A DNA stretch of 64,000 bases from Dioszegia crocea. Its lineage: Eukaryota > Basidiomycota > Tremellomycetes > Tremellales > Bulleribasidiaceae. Every line of letters starts with the position of its first letter. The first letter of the stretch is position 1. This document shows, piece by piece, positions 36,639-45,561 of this stretch. The DNA is taken from NCBI GenBank assembly GCA_001600615.1, contig BCKK01000009.1, positions 843,213 through 907,212 on the forward strand. Reading direction: 5' to 3'. The translations under genes were made by a program, and so were the position numbers. The notes beneath the pieces are model-generated. The model searched no databases, was not told the DNA's origin, and saw only the letters and a program-made list of their open reading frames with translations.

Positions 36639-36928
36639 GTTGGGGCTCCTGGGTGTGATCTGTTCTCGACAATTGTATGGAGAGAGATTAAAGCCGGACT
36701 AGGGGTGACTATGTCAATGACAAGCTATGAGATGGGTGTATTGAATGAGACGATAGAGGTCTCGGTCCATCATGGTTGCGTGTGGGCCGAGGTGTCACGT
36801 GCAGGCTATCGTTGTTGTCGCCTGGGCTGACAGCTGTTACAAGTTCCAACTATACTTACTCCGCATACACCCAGCTGTGCATCTTGAGCTATCCAGCCAG
36901 CCCTACTCTAAGCCAACACCGAAACGCA
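36639..36928. promoter_or_regulatory. Divergent promoter region of MCH1 and the 36.9-kb gene
   Basis: The two starts face away from each other across about 290 bases, so both promoters must be here. No specific element was identified. Confidence 0.4.
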
Positions 36929-37946
36929 ATGCCCAAGAAAGCCAGAGTCTTACCGCACCCTTCGACACTAGTGGAGAAACAACCAGACGACGACGTTTTG
37001 TTCCGAGGTGAGTTACGGTCATTCTTCGCTTTGGGTGGAACTTGGCCATTACACTGGGGCCCGCCTATATTGACTTACTGATATATTATGTTCTACTGGA
37101 CGTAACTTATGAGACTGTTTGCTGATGTTTTAGAACGATACAAGGCCCTAAAGGGATTAGTGTACGAAATTGAAGATGTCCGTCTTTCCTTTTCCTGCAG
37201 GACACCGTCTTCATCCACACCCATCCCGCTGCTGCTCAATGCTGATGAGATCAGGAGAACAATATAATCGGCTTCAGAGCTGCCCAAGCTCGAGCAAGAG
37301 TTGCAGCTCTCCGATCAGACTATGCGCAGAGGCAAGAAGAGGCCAAGTTGCAGAACGAACGGTATGTCCCTCATTGCTGTGTGGGCTTGGTACACCAGAC
37401 CAGTCATACTGCTAGGTGCTGATTGTCATCAGGCCACCAATGGAAATAGATCCAGCTCGTCAATATACTACAACCCCTCCACACTCCCCTCCACGCCGAC
37501 ATGACTCAGCCTCCCAATCGAGTCAACCACCTCCCGTGCTCGCACCAATCGCACAGTCAGGCCCAAGTGCCGAAGCTGCTCGATTCTCATTACCTCAACT
37601 ATCACTCATCCCTTCTGTCCCTGTCCCTGTCGCTTCCGCCTCTCCTCCGCGTGGCGACTCCAGACCACCATCATCAAACACCGCCAACAACCCACCTGCA
37701 CCTAGACCGACCTCTACTTCTCCCCATAAATCTCAAACGGGTCCACTCCAGGATACATATCCCGCCCGGGCAGGTAGTGGAGGTACACACGGGCATAGTC
37801 GGCGACAGGGAAGTAATGCCAGTAGTGTACATTCTGTACCGCCAAGTGCGAGCGCCGCGGGCTCGGTGGCGTCTTCGGGTTTAGTCAGGAAGCATGCGCC
37901 GCTGGTGGGGCCCAATGGCGAGGAGGACGAGTTGATGAGCGATTAG
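36929..37946 (+). CDS. Small coiled-coil, Ser/Pro-rich protein
   Basis: Four exons can be joined: 36929 onward (MPKKARVLPHPSTLVEK...DVLFR), a short exon (ERYKALKGLVYEIED), a third (ENNIIGFRAAQARARVAALR) and a last long exon from about 37433. The second and third exons form one continuous coiled coil of about 45 residues. Its Y-K-x-L-x-x-x-V-x-E-I-E-x-E-N pattern recalls the helix seen in TFPT and Nhp10-like INO80 subunits, but there is no further support. The rest is disordered Ser/Pro/Ala sequence ending in an acidic EEDELMSD tail. It is probably nuclear. Function is not assigned. Confidence 0.6.
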
Positions 37947-38430
37947 CACAACTCCGCAAGGAAGGGTGGCGATGCAGAAAGGAGATAGGGAAGGGAGGTC
38001 ACGGGAATAGACGGCGCGGGAGAAAGGGACAAGGGGGACATTTCATGCTTGACACCCAGGGCGGAGGTCGGAGAGTAATATGTGGGATGTGGGTATTTGA
38101 GGGAGGAGGGTGATGAGGGTGTTTGTATGTTCAGAGCCGCAAGTGCTGTCCGGCTCAATGTTGGCCGCTCAGGTGAAATTCCAGATGACTATGGACATTC
38201 GGTTTTTGGACTCAGGGAATCTCTCGCGGAGGCCCAACTTCTGCCCATAACTTTATCAGCTGTTCAAACGTTCAAGGACAAGAGTACGGGCACCGTCAAA
38301 TAAGATACCCTCGTGCTTGGGCCAATGACGAGAATTTCGCGATGGCTCCGCCTTAGATCAGTTCAAATCGCATGATCTCCGCCGCCCTTGCCCATCCTTC
38401 ATCCTCTTTGCATCATCCTAGTCCTACGCC
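37947..38430. other. Intergenic region between convergent genes
   Basis: This is the 3' flank of the coiled-coil gene and of ATP19. No supported gene; purine-rich around 37960-38040. Confidence 0.5.
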
Positions 38431-39307
38431 CTAATGAGCCTTGACGGGTCCTTCCTTCTCTGCCTCTGCGACGAATTGGCGGATGCTAAATTGTCAGTTT
38501 GGGTCGTGTCGTTGAGCTCGCCAGCCAGAATGCGGTCCAATAAGGCCCAACTCCTAATTCCCTCGAAGTATCCTTCTAACCCTCCAATCCGCGTCTTTTG
38601 TTGCCCATCCGACCATTCCTTAATTCCCGACCAGTCCTATTCCATACCCCAATGACCTCTGTCTCTCCACCCCGCGCAACATTCCCTCTCTTCCATCTGA
38701 CATCGCATCCCGTATTCAGTCTATCATCCCCACCATTTCGATGAACCTTCCCACCCGCTTGAGATCTACTTCCAATGCCAATCAATCGAACAAACACTCA
38801 CAAGTCCTCCTCGGCTTTACTAGTCGCGGTGATTGTCTGGTCCTGAGCAATAGGTGCCGGACGCTGAGGTCCTGTGGCCTTTTCACCACCGCCGAGCTGT
38901 GTGTAGGCTATTGCGCCAGTGGTGATTATCGTGCCGAGTGCGCTGGAGTGTCAGTAAGGGATCGAAGCGAGGACAGGTGTGGTATAGGATGCGGAATGGG
39001 ATGTCGAATTCGAATCGTGGGTGCAATTCCAGCTGGTCCGAGGCTTGTATTCTGTCTTTCCGGTATTCCGCTGCTGTACGCCAAGCACATCGTACCATCT
39101 CCCCGTCCACACTCCAGCAGTACAGTCCTTTCCTCGTGTATTCCCTCCTGAATGGCCTTGGACTTCCGCGGGACAACGGCAAAGTCAACAGTTTAAACAT
39201 ACAGGTACTCGTTCTGCCTCATTAGCTAAGTTCTCTTGACCCCTATGGGTAGAATTTCGGGCCGTATAACTCACTTTAACAACCATTCCAGCGATGTTGT
39301 AGGACAT
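38431..39307 (-). CDS. ATP19: Mitochondrial ATP synthase subunit k, with 11-nt microexon
   Basis: Subunit k is a small inner-membrane component associated with F1Fo-ATP synthase dimers. Four exons give 79 residues: 39307-39275 (MSYNIAGMVVK), an 11-base microexon 39213-39203 (NEY plus two bases), 38942-38802, and 38485-38431. The product reads V-V-K-N-E-Y-L-A-L-G-T-I, then ITTGAIAYTQLGG as a single span, then a soluble tail EEDFIRQFVAEAEKEGPVKA. This matches the yeast Atp19 layout (K-x-x-P-x-x-L-A-x-G-T-L, span, short charged tail with D-E-E-x-F-I). The microexon has an AG acceptor before it and a GTATGT donor after it. Exons are tiny compared with about 640 bases of intron. Confidence 0.85.
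39203..39213 (-). other. 11-nucleotide microexon of ATP19
   Basis: The sense-strand sequence is AACGAGTACCT, flanked by GCAG upstream and GTATGT downstream. Including it restores frame between MSYNIAGMVVK and ALGTIITTGA; omitting it breaks the frame. Confidence 0.75.
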
Positions 39308-39599
39308 GATGGGCGGGTGTGTGGAGGGTGGGGAATGGGTAGTAGTAGATGGGTGTATGGTGTATAGTACTAGGCGGAAAAGGCACAGTAAGGAGGAGTA
39401 AGGGAATGCCACGTGGTAGTAACGCCGACTTTCCCCGACTCTCACTCAAGGCAAGAATTTAATCTCACCACAGGCCACAATAAGTAACTCCATATACATC
39501 CTATCTACAAGAGCACAGCTGGATTGATCATCGGCAGATCAATCACAAATTGACATACCTATCCCCTTGTTTTTCAAACAATCGAAACGATCACACAAA

Positions 39600-40905
39600 A
39601 TGTTCACAACTATCCAAAAATCACCCATGTCGCTCTTTCTTCGCCCGTCGACATTTGCGTCAAGCTCTAGAGTTACACTTGCTGCTTTTGCCCAACCAGC
39701 ACCTTCGGCAATGGGTCAGGTTAGGTCAAGAAGTGATCTGGCGCCGAGACGGACGAAATATAAGAAGGCGCAGAAGGGGAGAGTAGGGGTGAGTGCTTTT
39801 GGCTTGGGTGTGGAATGGCAGGGCTGGATGCAGATGTGGGCGGGGAACGGCGAGTGTCAGGAATGGAACCGGTAATTTGCGGGAATCGTGGATCTCTACC
39901 TCTAAGAGCTAAGAATACGGGGCTGGAGCAATGCTCTGGAGAGCAAAGACCGACCTAGTACCATCTGGCGGTCAGGTCTGCTTGTCATTGTATCCCATAT
40001 CGACGATCTACTACTTTCTTCTTCCTGGATTACTCTACCCTACCACGGAGTTTGGCTAATACCCAGATCCCCACCGGCGGCTCCCTAAAAGGTTCATCCC
40101 TCGAACACGCACCTTTTGGCCTCAGACTCCTATCCTCCGCCAGACTGACCGCCGCCCAACTCACCTCTGCCCAAACAGCCATAAAACGCCGAATCAAACC
40201 CGTCAAGGGTGCCGAGTGCTTCTTGCGTGTTTTCCCAGATGTACCGGTGTGTGTTAAAGGGAATGAAACTAGGATGGGGAAAGGGAAGGGAAGTTTTGAA
40301 TATTGGGCGTGTAGGGTTCCTGTGGGTAGGGTGGTCTTTGAGGTTGGAGGTGGAGGGATTAGGGAGGAGATTGCTAGGCAGGGTGAGTTTGGATTGTGTT
40401 TGAGTCGGTTTGGATGGGGTTGGTTGGGTTGGGGTGGGTAACAGTGAGGTTTAGGTCGGGAGAGGTGGGGATGATTTATGAGTAGTGAAGTGTGGGGGAG
40501 GCCACGGTCCGACTTGGGTCAGGCCAGATGTTCGATGCGTAAATCGGCTAGGAAGGGAAGACAGAGGAGTTGGCGGCTTTTGCGAGACGATAGGAACTCT
40601 TATTGAAGCGCTGAGGGCCAGAATCAATCATCCTTGGACGTAAGCTGACACCCCCAGCCCTCCGTCTAGCACAAGTAAAACTCCCAGCCTCATCAGAATT
40701 CATCACTTCCACTTCCTCACCCCGACTAGGCTCACTCTCTTCCCCCTCTCTCGGCCGACCGCCAGCTGCTCTACCTGCTCCAGCACATCTAGCAGCTATG
40801 GACGCGAAGGATGAAGGGAAGGCGCCGGGTCTGGTCATGGCGCAGGAGGAGAGGAGGGTGGAGGAGGTTGAGAGGGGATTAGCGGGGATGGCTTTGGGTG
40901 CATAG
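39600..40905 (+). CDS. MRPL16: Mitochondrial ribosomal protein uL16m
   Basis: This is a large-subunit mitoribosome protein near the peptidyl-transferase region. Exon 1 (39600-39788) encodes a mitochondrial presequence rich in Ser, Arg and Ala, then [15 protein letters not shown]. Exon 2 (from 40067) continues [60 protein letters not shown] and [16 protein letters not shown], all uL16 signatures. A 270-base intron leads to exon 3 at 40658, which supplies the expected [18 protein letters not shown]. The stop is at 40903-40905. An alternative acceptor near 40445 would give a short tail ending at 40485 without the conserved helix, so I reject it. About 60 extra C-terminal residues follow the conserved core. 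Confidence 0.92.
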
Positions 40906-41169
40906 GATGGAGATGGAGGATGCAGAAGATTGAAAGGCCGGAAATGGGTCTGGGGTCCTTTGAGAGGGTCGTGTGGTCAGCTGACACTTTTTGACTCTGG
41001 AAGTCTAAAAACGGATGGAATGGAGCTTGTACTGATACAATTCCTTACTGTCTCATTGGGCTCGTTAGGTCCATACAGGATTCTGGACAGTGCCGGCGAC
41101 ACTGCTGCTTCTGCGATTCGAAATCTGATCACGCTAAAACAGGTCGAGCTGGATCTGCAAATTTCCTCA

Positions 41170-41610
41170 AGGGTGAAGCAGTGAATGAAAGGATTCAAGG
41201 CGTGGCACACGTTGGAAACGCGCGACTTGCCGTGGGGTTCAGGGGATTTTGTTTCGAGGCGGTCAGGGTCGAGGGGGGGTCGTGGAGGTATGGGCTAAAG
41301 GAGGTCAAGAAAGAAACGCGTATGGTGAGTGTGTTGCGTGTTCCAAGTCAGCTGGGATCTGAATGTACAGATCGAGAGATCTGGCCTCGGAACAAATCGG
41401 GGTGGAGACTTGGCGCGGTGGAGCAGTGAGCGAAGGGAGGGCAATACGGAACGCGTTTTGGTGAGCGTGTTTGGTGTTTGGTTCTGGCGCCCCTTTGAAG
41501 ATTGCTGACGTCTCAGTCTTGGCCTGGCCAAAACGTGATCGAGGAGGTAAACAGGGTGGAGCAGTGGGCGAAGGGAATCAAGTGATCTGACGCGTCTGGT
41601 GAGTACGATA
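41170..41610 (+). repeat. Degenerate repeat array of promoter-like units
   Basis: At least three or four related units occur. Strings of the type G-G-A-G-C-A-G-T-G-x-G-C-G-A-A-G-G-G-A recur near 41175 (diverged), 41420 and 41555. Each is followed by an ACGCG-containing core near 41218, 41317, 41451 and 41590. Three cores continue as TATGGTGAGTGTG, TTTGGTGAGCGTG and CTGGTGAGTACG. Spacing varies from about 98 to 140 bases. The array reads like multiple copies of the accessory promoter module in front of one gene. Confidence 0.6.
41571..41603 (+). promoter_or_regulatory. Accessory promoter module upstream of 41.8-kb gene
   Basis: AAGGGAATC is followed by GATCTGACGCGTCTGGTGAG, about 225-255 bases before the ATG. 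The core GATCTGACGCGTC recurs exactly upstream of the gene at 53007. A TATA-like ACATATAAGGTGGCGAGCAT lies at 41699-41718. Confidence 0.6.
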
Positions 41611-41757
41611 GATCTCGTGGGGGATCGCGTTTTGAAAACTGCGGAGTTCTGGGGTTCTTGCCTCGGAGCGAAACGGGCAGGTTAGAGGGACCGGCGGGAC
41701 ATATAAGGTGGCGAGCATCCCCCCATTTCAAGACTATACCCATCCCTCCATTCCCCT

Positions 41758-41784
41758 CACACACACACACACACACACACACAC
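41758..41784 (+). repeat. (CA)n microsatellite in 5' leader
   Basis: A run of about 13 CA dinucleotides lies between the TATA-like element and the ATG at 41826, as upstream of the gene at 5958-6215. Confidence 0.9.
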
Positions 41785-41825
41785 GTTATCACCTACTCAC
41801 CTTACCACATCTCACTTTCAGCATC

Positions 41826-42353
41826 ATGGCGACCTCGGGATACAACACGACTGGCGATTATACTTACGCGCAACTGACTCAAAATTTCGAGTTTTTCAAT
41901 GCTTCGGGCACCCGCGAGGAGGCGAAGCCTGGGTCAATCGGTGAATTTACTGTTTGTGAGTTGATGCACCTTAATTATCCATCCGCCAACACCCCAAGCT
42001 CCGTGCAATCGCACGGCGCCGTGTGATTTGTTGATGAATGCTGATGGCCAGACCTCAAGGCGACTGGAGACACCGTCAGAGCCCATGCTGGCTACTCGAT
42101 GGGCCAGGGCCGGCTGGAGGACCTGCACTATACCATCTACCCAGCCCACCAGAAACATGTCACGAACACCGGCACTCAGTTCGCTGCGACGAACTACGGT
42201 GGGACCAACGGGTCCGGCTACGCGTACAACGAGGTGGCCTCACAGGGGACGATGCCGCAGGGCGGATGGGGCGAGCCTTACGTTTACTTGAACCAGGACT
42301 GGAACAATATCCAGCAGAACAACGACCGGTACGGGGGACAGTACCAGCGCTAA
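41826..42353 (+). CDS. Accessory Tyr/Gly/Asn-rich small protein
   Basis: Two exons (41826-41955 and 42052-42353) give 143 residues, joined F-T-V-Y-L-K-A-T-G. The protein starts MATSGYNTTGDYTYAQLTQN and contains KATGDTVRAHAGYSMGQGRL, HYTIYPAHQKHVTNTGTQFA, then a Gly/Asn/Tyr/Gln-rich end (NNIQQNNDRYGGQYQR). There is no signal peptide or membrane span. It is unrecognised; its composition and lack of Lys/Leu resemble a small beta-rich or structural protein. The intron is 96 bases and uses a GTGAGT donor and a GCTGATG branch. The promoter has the accessory module and a CA-repeat leader. Confidence 0.65.
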
Positions 42354-43061
42354 GGTGTATCTCGAATCTCTCCTGCCGTAGATGTGGCGCGGAACTCAAC
42401 TGAGACACTCAGTATACTTACATGACATCACATCGGTCCCATTGCCAAAAGTGCTCCCCTCACAAAACTCATTGTAGATATTCCATTTCCCATGCAGTAT
42501 CTTTTCCGAGCAAGACCGATACGTACCACGTATCACAAAAAATCGCCGTCGCGGCTATGTAGTATTTTCTACGTTTGCTGTCCGCGATGTGGTGCACTCA
42601 GCTCTCGCTCGCTCACGAGCCGTGATGCGCATCTCAGACGCAGGTGACCCCACCCAAACCTTTGGAAGTGCCACTTTGTTTACTTTACGTAAAGCTGAAT
42701 CTCCTCCAACCGGAAAGCATGATTTTGACATCAAGTTGACAGCCTCCGTTGCATGCTGATCCCTATTTGTTTGAGTTATCATCTCCATCCATGATTATAG
42801 CAATTGCTAGCAATGATGCTTGGCAGTGCGAAATACAAAATCTCACTCGCGACTTAGACCGGCCAAGTCGATAGATTCCCACTGGTGACTGAACCGCGCT
42901 CAAGCTCGAGATTTCGAATACCATCTCATCTCTCAGTGTCTAAGTGTCTGTGACACAGCGTTGGCGAGGGATTTCGGGATGTGCTTTAGGATATCTCGAC
43001 GTCAGTACTGGGAGCACTCGAACATTCTATGCTCAGGTCCGGGTAGGGTCAGAGGAGAAAA
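42354..43061. other. Intergenic region, no gene seen
   Basis: The stretch between two accessory genes has no supported frame. The frame at 42555-42788 on the minus strand has no paralogue or motif. Confidence 0.5.
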
Positions 43062-43090
43062 CGAAAGGATAACGAAGGGGTAACGCGTTC
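43062..43090 (+). promoter_or_regulatory. Accessory promoter module upstream of member 3
   Basis: AAAGGATAACGAAGGGGTAA then CGCGTTCC, about 115-145 bases before the ATG at 43206. The order AAGGAT, AAGGG, ACGCGTT matches the modules of members 1 and 2 although the gene lies 33 kb away. Confidence 0.6.
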
Positions 43091-43205
43091 CTTTCAGCTT
43101 TCTGGCGCCTCGTGATCTCCCTTTCCCCCCTGTTTTGCTCTTATCGCTTACCTCTCTATCCAGTCATTCCTACAGAATTCTTCCCGACTACCATCCACTC
43201 ACACG

Positions 43206-44276
43206 ATGACTCAACTCGCAAGCACCAATCCGACCGACCCTCACTCCTCCTCCTCCGATGCTGGCGGGCAGCGCGAAGAAGAGCCAACCCTATGCCTCTT
43301 TCTGGACAAAGAGTCCGGTTGCAAGTATACCTGCTACATGACTCCCAGCCGGTTCGAAGATGTCTCCAAGCAGTGGTCGATATACAAGAACGAGGCGGGC
43401 GGCAACAATGAGAAGACCTGCCATTTCGCAAAGCGGGAGTGGGAACGGGCTCAGGACTCCCCGACTGCCTGGAAGTCGGTGAAGCTGTCTTCCCTGCCCA
43501 ACTGGACGACCGGTCTCTGTTCCAGCGGGGACGAAGGCGGTATTGTCGACGTCATCAGAGACAGCGCCCCACACATCACACTCAAACTCGCCCAACTCAA
43601 CCTCACCCACGACGACCCCACTGCCAAAGCCGAAGCTGTCAGTCTCGCACTTCAGCTCAGGGTCGATGCTGTCGCTAGAGCATGCGCCGAGACCGAAGCT
43701 GGTTACACGGAAGAGTTTGGACATGTCGACTCTCAAGGTTCCCCCAGCTCGCGATACCAGCTTCCCCGCTCCGTCTGCTACTTCGGTGGCAATGACACCG
43801 GAATCGGCGGCAGAGTCGCAAAGGTGTGCTTGTCGGCAAGCGAGTACATCAAGGCCGCGGCGAAGTGGAGCAGGGTATATGGGCAAGGGAAGAATGCGGA
43901 TGGGGATGACGCGTTGACACCAGGGGCGCCGCTCAGCTACAGGCCGCTGGGCGGATTGGGGTCGGAGATTGAGGGACACGAAGGGATCAGGACTCTGATC
44001 GATACAACGTGCACCGATGCGGTCGCATTGCTGATGGAGGAAGAGCTCAAGACATCGGAAGTTGGCAAAACGCGTACGTGGGAGGAGTACGTCAACGCAC
44101 ATGAGAAGGCGCTGGACTCCTGCGTCAGCGCCTACTCTTCTATTGCCGGAAAACTTGTTCTAAAGGAAATCCATGCTGCGGAGACGAGTCACGGTACGGA
44201 GGGTGGATCTGGTCAAAATGCTGGCGAGGGAGGAAACAAGGGGACGTCAGCGCGTCTCAAGGAGTCGACAGGATGA
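43206..44276 (+). CDS. Accessory protein, SYRP-EGHEG family (member 3)
   Basis: This is a 356-residue single-exon protein, a dispersed paralogue of the pair at 7870-10549. The N-terminus is MTQLASTNPTDPHSSSSDAG, then E-P-T-L-C-L-F-L-D-K-E-S, aligning with the F-x-x-D-G-P block of the others. It continues with T-P-S-R-F-E-D-V, then DSAPHITLKLAQLNLTHDD. The shared core is LPRSVCYFGGND, CLSASEYIKAAAKW and LSYRPLGGLGSEIEGHEGIR. The C-terminal helix and a Gly/Ser/Thr tail follow. The ATG context is CTCACACGATGACT, like the other members. No known domain, membrane span or signal peptide is visible. Sequence conservation across 33 kb supports a real, selected protein. Confidence 0.8.
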   Translation: MTQLASTNPTDPHSSSSDAGGQREEEPTLCLFLDKESGCKYTCYMTPSRFEDVSKQWSIYKNEAGGNNEKTCHFAKREWERAQDSPTAWKSVKLSSLPNWTTGLCSSGDEGGIVDVIRDSAPHITLKLAQLNLTHDDPTAKAEAVSLALQLRVDAVARACAETEAGYTEEFGHVDSQGSPSSRYQLPRSVCYFGGNDTGIGGRVAKVCLSASEYIKAAAKWSRVYGQGKNADGDDALTPGAPLSYRPLGGLGSEIEGHEGIRTLIDTTCTDAVALLMEEELKTSEVGKTRTWEEYVNAHEKALDSCVSAYSSIAGKLVLKEIHAAETSHGTEGGSGQNAGEGGNKGTSARLKESTG

Positions 44277-44610
44277 GTAGAGGCTGCTGAATGCTGATCT
44301 ACCTGAGGCGAAACCTGTGCGAGAGCTGTTCATCTCGTCTACCCTTGTACCATCCCATATTTCAATGTATCGTCTGGCCTGTATGGCATGTCACTGACTT
44401 GAGATACTTAACTGCCTCTCGATCAATGTCACTGACGCAGCACTTCAATCTCACTCGAGGACTGACCGGGAGCAGTATCGACGCGCTGAGCGCACATGCA
44501 AGACGGTATGGTACCTAGTACTAGACCTAGGCTTCGCTTTTCTGCCTTTGTTATCGGATGATGTGCGAATGGCGTGTTCGCACCCCCTGCGATGTCGTCA
44601 CGCCCACGAC

Positions 44611-44657
44611 TGTGGAGCAAAGGGGGTTGTAAGGATCGTGGGCACTGGGTGGCGAGG
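44611..44657 (+). promoter_or_regulatory. Accessory promoter module upstream of 44.8-kb gene
   Basis: GGAGCAAAGGGGGTTGTAAG is followed by GATCGTGGG and GGGTGGCGAGG, about 150-190 bases before the ATG. It has the TGTAAGGAT box and the GGTGGCGAG element but no ACGCGT. Confidence 0.4.
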
Positions 44658-44803
44658 GGATTGACCGGTCGCCGGTTCTCAATATGAGTCGGGTACCGGG
44701 CACCCACTGCGGCTATCCTCCTTACTCTTCTTCCTATCCCAGGGATTCGCATTCCTTTCCAGATCAACATATTATACCACATCACAATCACACCATATCC
44801 GTC

Positions 44804-45304
44804 ATGCCGAAATTTGGCTCAGAAAGTGACGACCTCATCATCTGGTCCCTTGACACTACCGCTGGGCCATCGAACAGGGATGAGGGGAGGAAGAGCACCG
44901 ATGGCAAGTTCACAACGTTCGACTACATGCGTGGCAAGTTTCAATTGCGCCAGAGCCCTCACCGCTCCACGCTGAGCCCGGCTCCGGTTGTCGATCTGAG
45001 TGGAGGAGATGAGGAACTCGCACCCACTCATCGTGCATGGGGGGTCATCAATGCGGACGATATCTACAAGTACACTGCGAAGGAGACCGTGGATGATGAG
45101 AGCCTCAAAGCGACTGAGGAACTGAGGGGAACAGTGGCGGATGCGGAGCTGGAGGAGGCGGTGAAGCAGTCGGTGAGGCGGAAGCTGTTCTTCAATCTTG
45201 TTGACAAGATCAATGTGAGGACTTTCACCCAGAAAGACTTTGACTCGTATGCACCCTGGATCCAAGAGGTGGCGGTGACCCAAGGAGAAGGCTCGACTGG
45301 ATAG
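44804..45304 (+). CDS. Accessory hypothetical protein
   Basis: This is a 166-residue single-exon protein, not recognised. It starts MPKFGSESDDLIIWSLDTTA and is acidic and hydrophilic. Features include PVVDLSGGDEELAPTHRAWG, followed by a predicted helical segment (LEEAVKQSVRRKLFFNLVDK) and F-T-Q-K-D-F-D-S-Y-A-P-W. The V-V-D-L-S-G-G-D-E-E-L run resembles a SUMO-interaction-like hydrophobic plus acidic stretch, but this is only a suggestion. The ATG at 44804 follows a CACACCATATCC leader, and an in-frame upstream start at 44684 would place the promoter module inside the transcript. Confidence 0.6.
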   Translation: MPKFGSESDDLIIWSLDTTAGPSNRDEGRKSTDGKFTTFDYMRGKFQLRQSPHRSTLSPAPVVDLSGGDEELAPTHRAWGVINADDIYKYTAKETVDDESLKATEELRGTVADAELEEAVKQSVRRKLFFNLVDKINVRTFTQKDFDSYAPWIQEVAVTQGEGSTG

Positions 45305-45561
45305 TGAAGGCAAGCCACGGCGGCCTAGTCCCCGGCCCGGCGAGTGCTCATTAGCTGTTTGTCGTACTCATCTTACTGCTTTCCTCTATCTTACATCGAA
45401 TGCATATATCATCGGTCTACAAAAGTTTCTGACACCTTAGTAGGGCCCCTTATCTAGTCAAAATCTCCAATGGCGAGACAATCTTCTGACCCTTGACGAC
45501 ATACCGGCCCCTTCCCCCTTCCCCTACCATCTCGCCACCCGCCTCTTTCCGCCACGCCCCA
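45305..45561. other. Short convergent intergenic region
   Basis: This is the 3' flank between the accessory gene and the thiolase. No feature seen. Confidence 0.4.

Larger units (their letters stand above)
40906..41825. other. Intergenic region with degenerate repeats, upstream of 41.8-kb gene
   Basis: About 920 bases. The right two-thirds holds repeated promoter-like units, described separately. Open frames at 40930-41531 are not supported. Confidence 0.5.

Noticed and set aside
40441..40485. Short alternative last exon of MRPL16
   Set aside because: It stays in frame but would lose the conserved uL16 C-terminal helix found at 40658 onward.
40548..40838. Minus-strand 96-residue frame
   Set aside because: The plus strand here encodes the last exon of MRPL16, including the conserved [10 protein letters not shown] helix, so this frame is a shadow.
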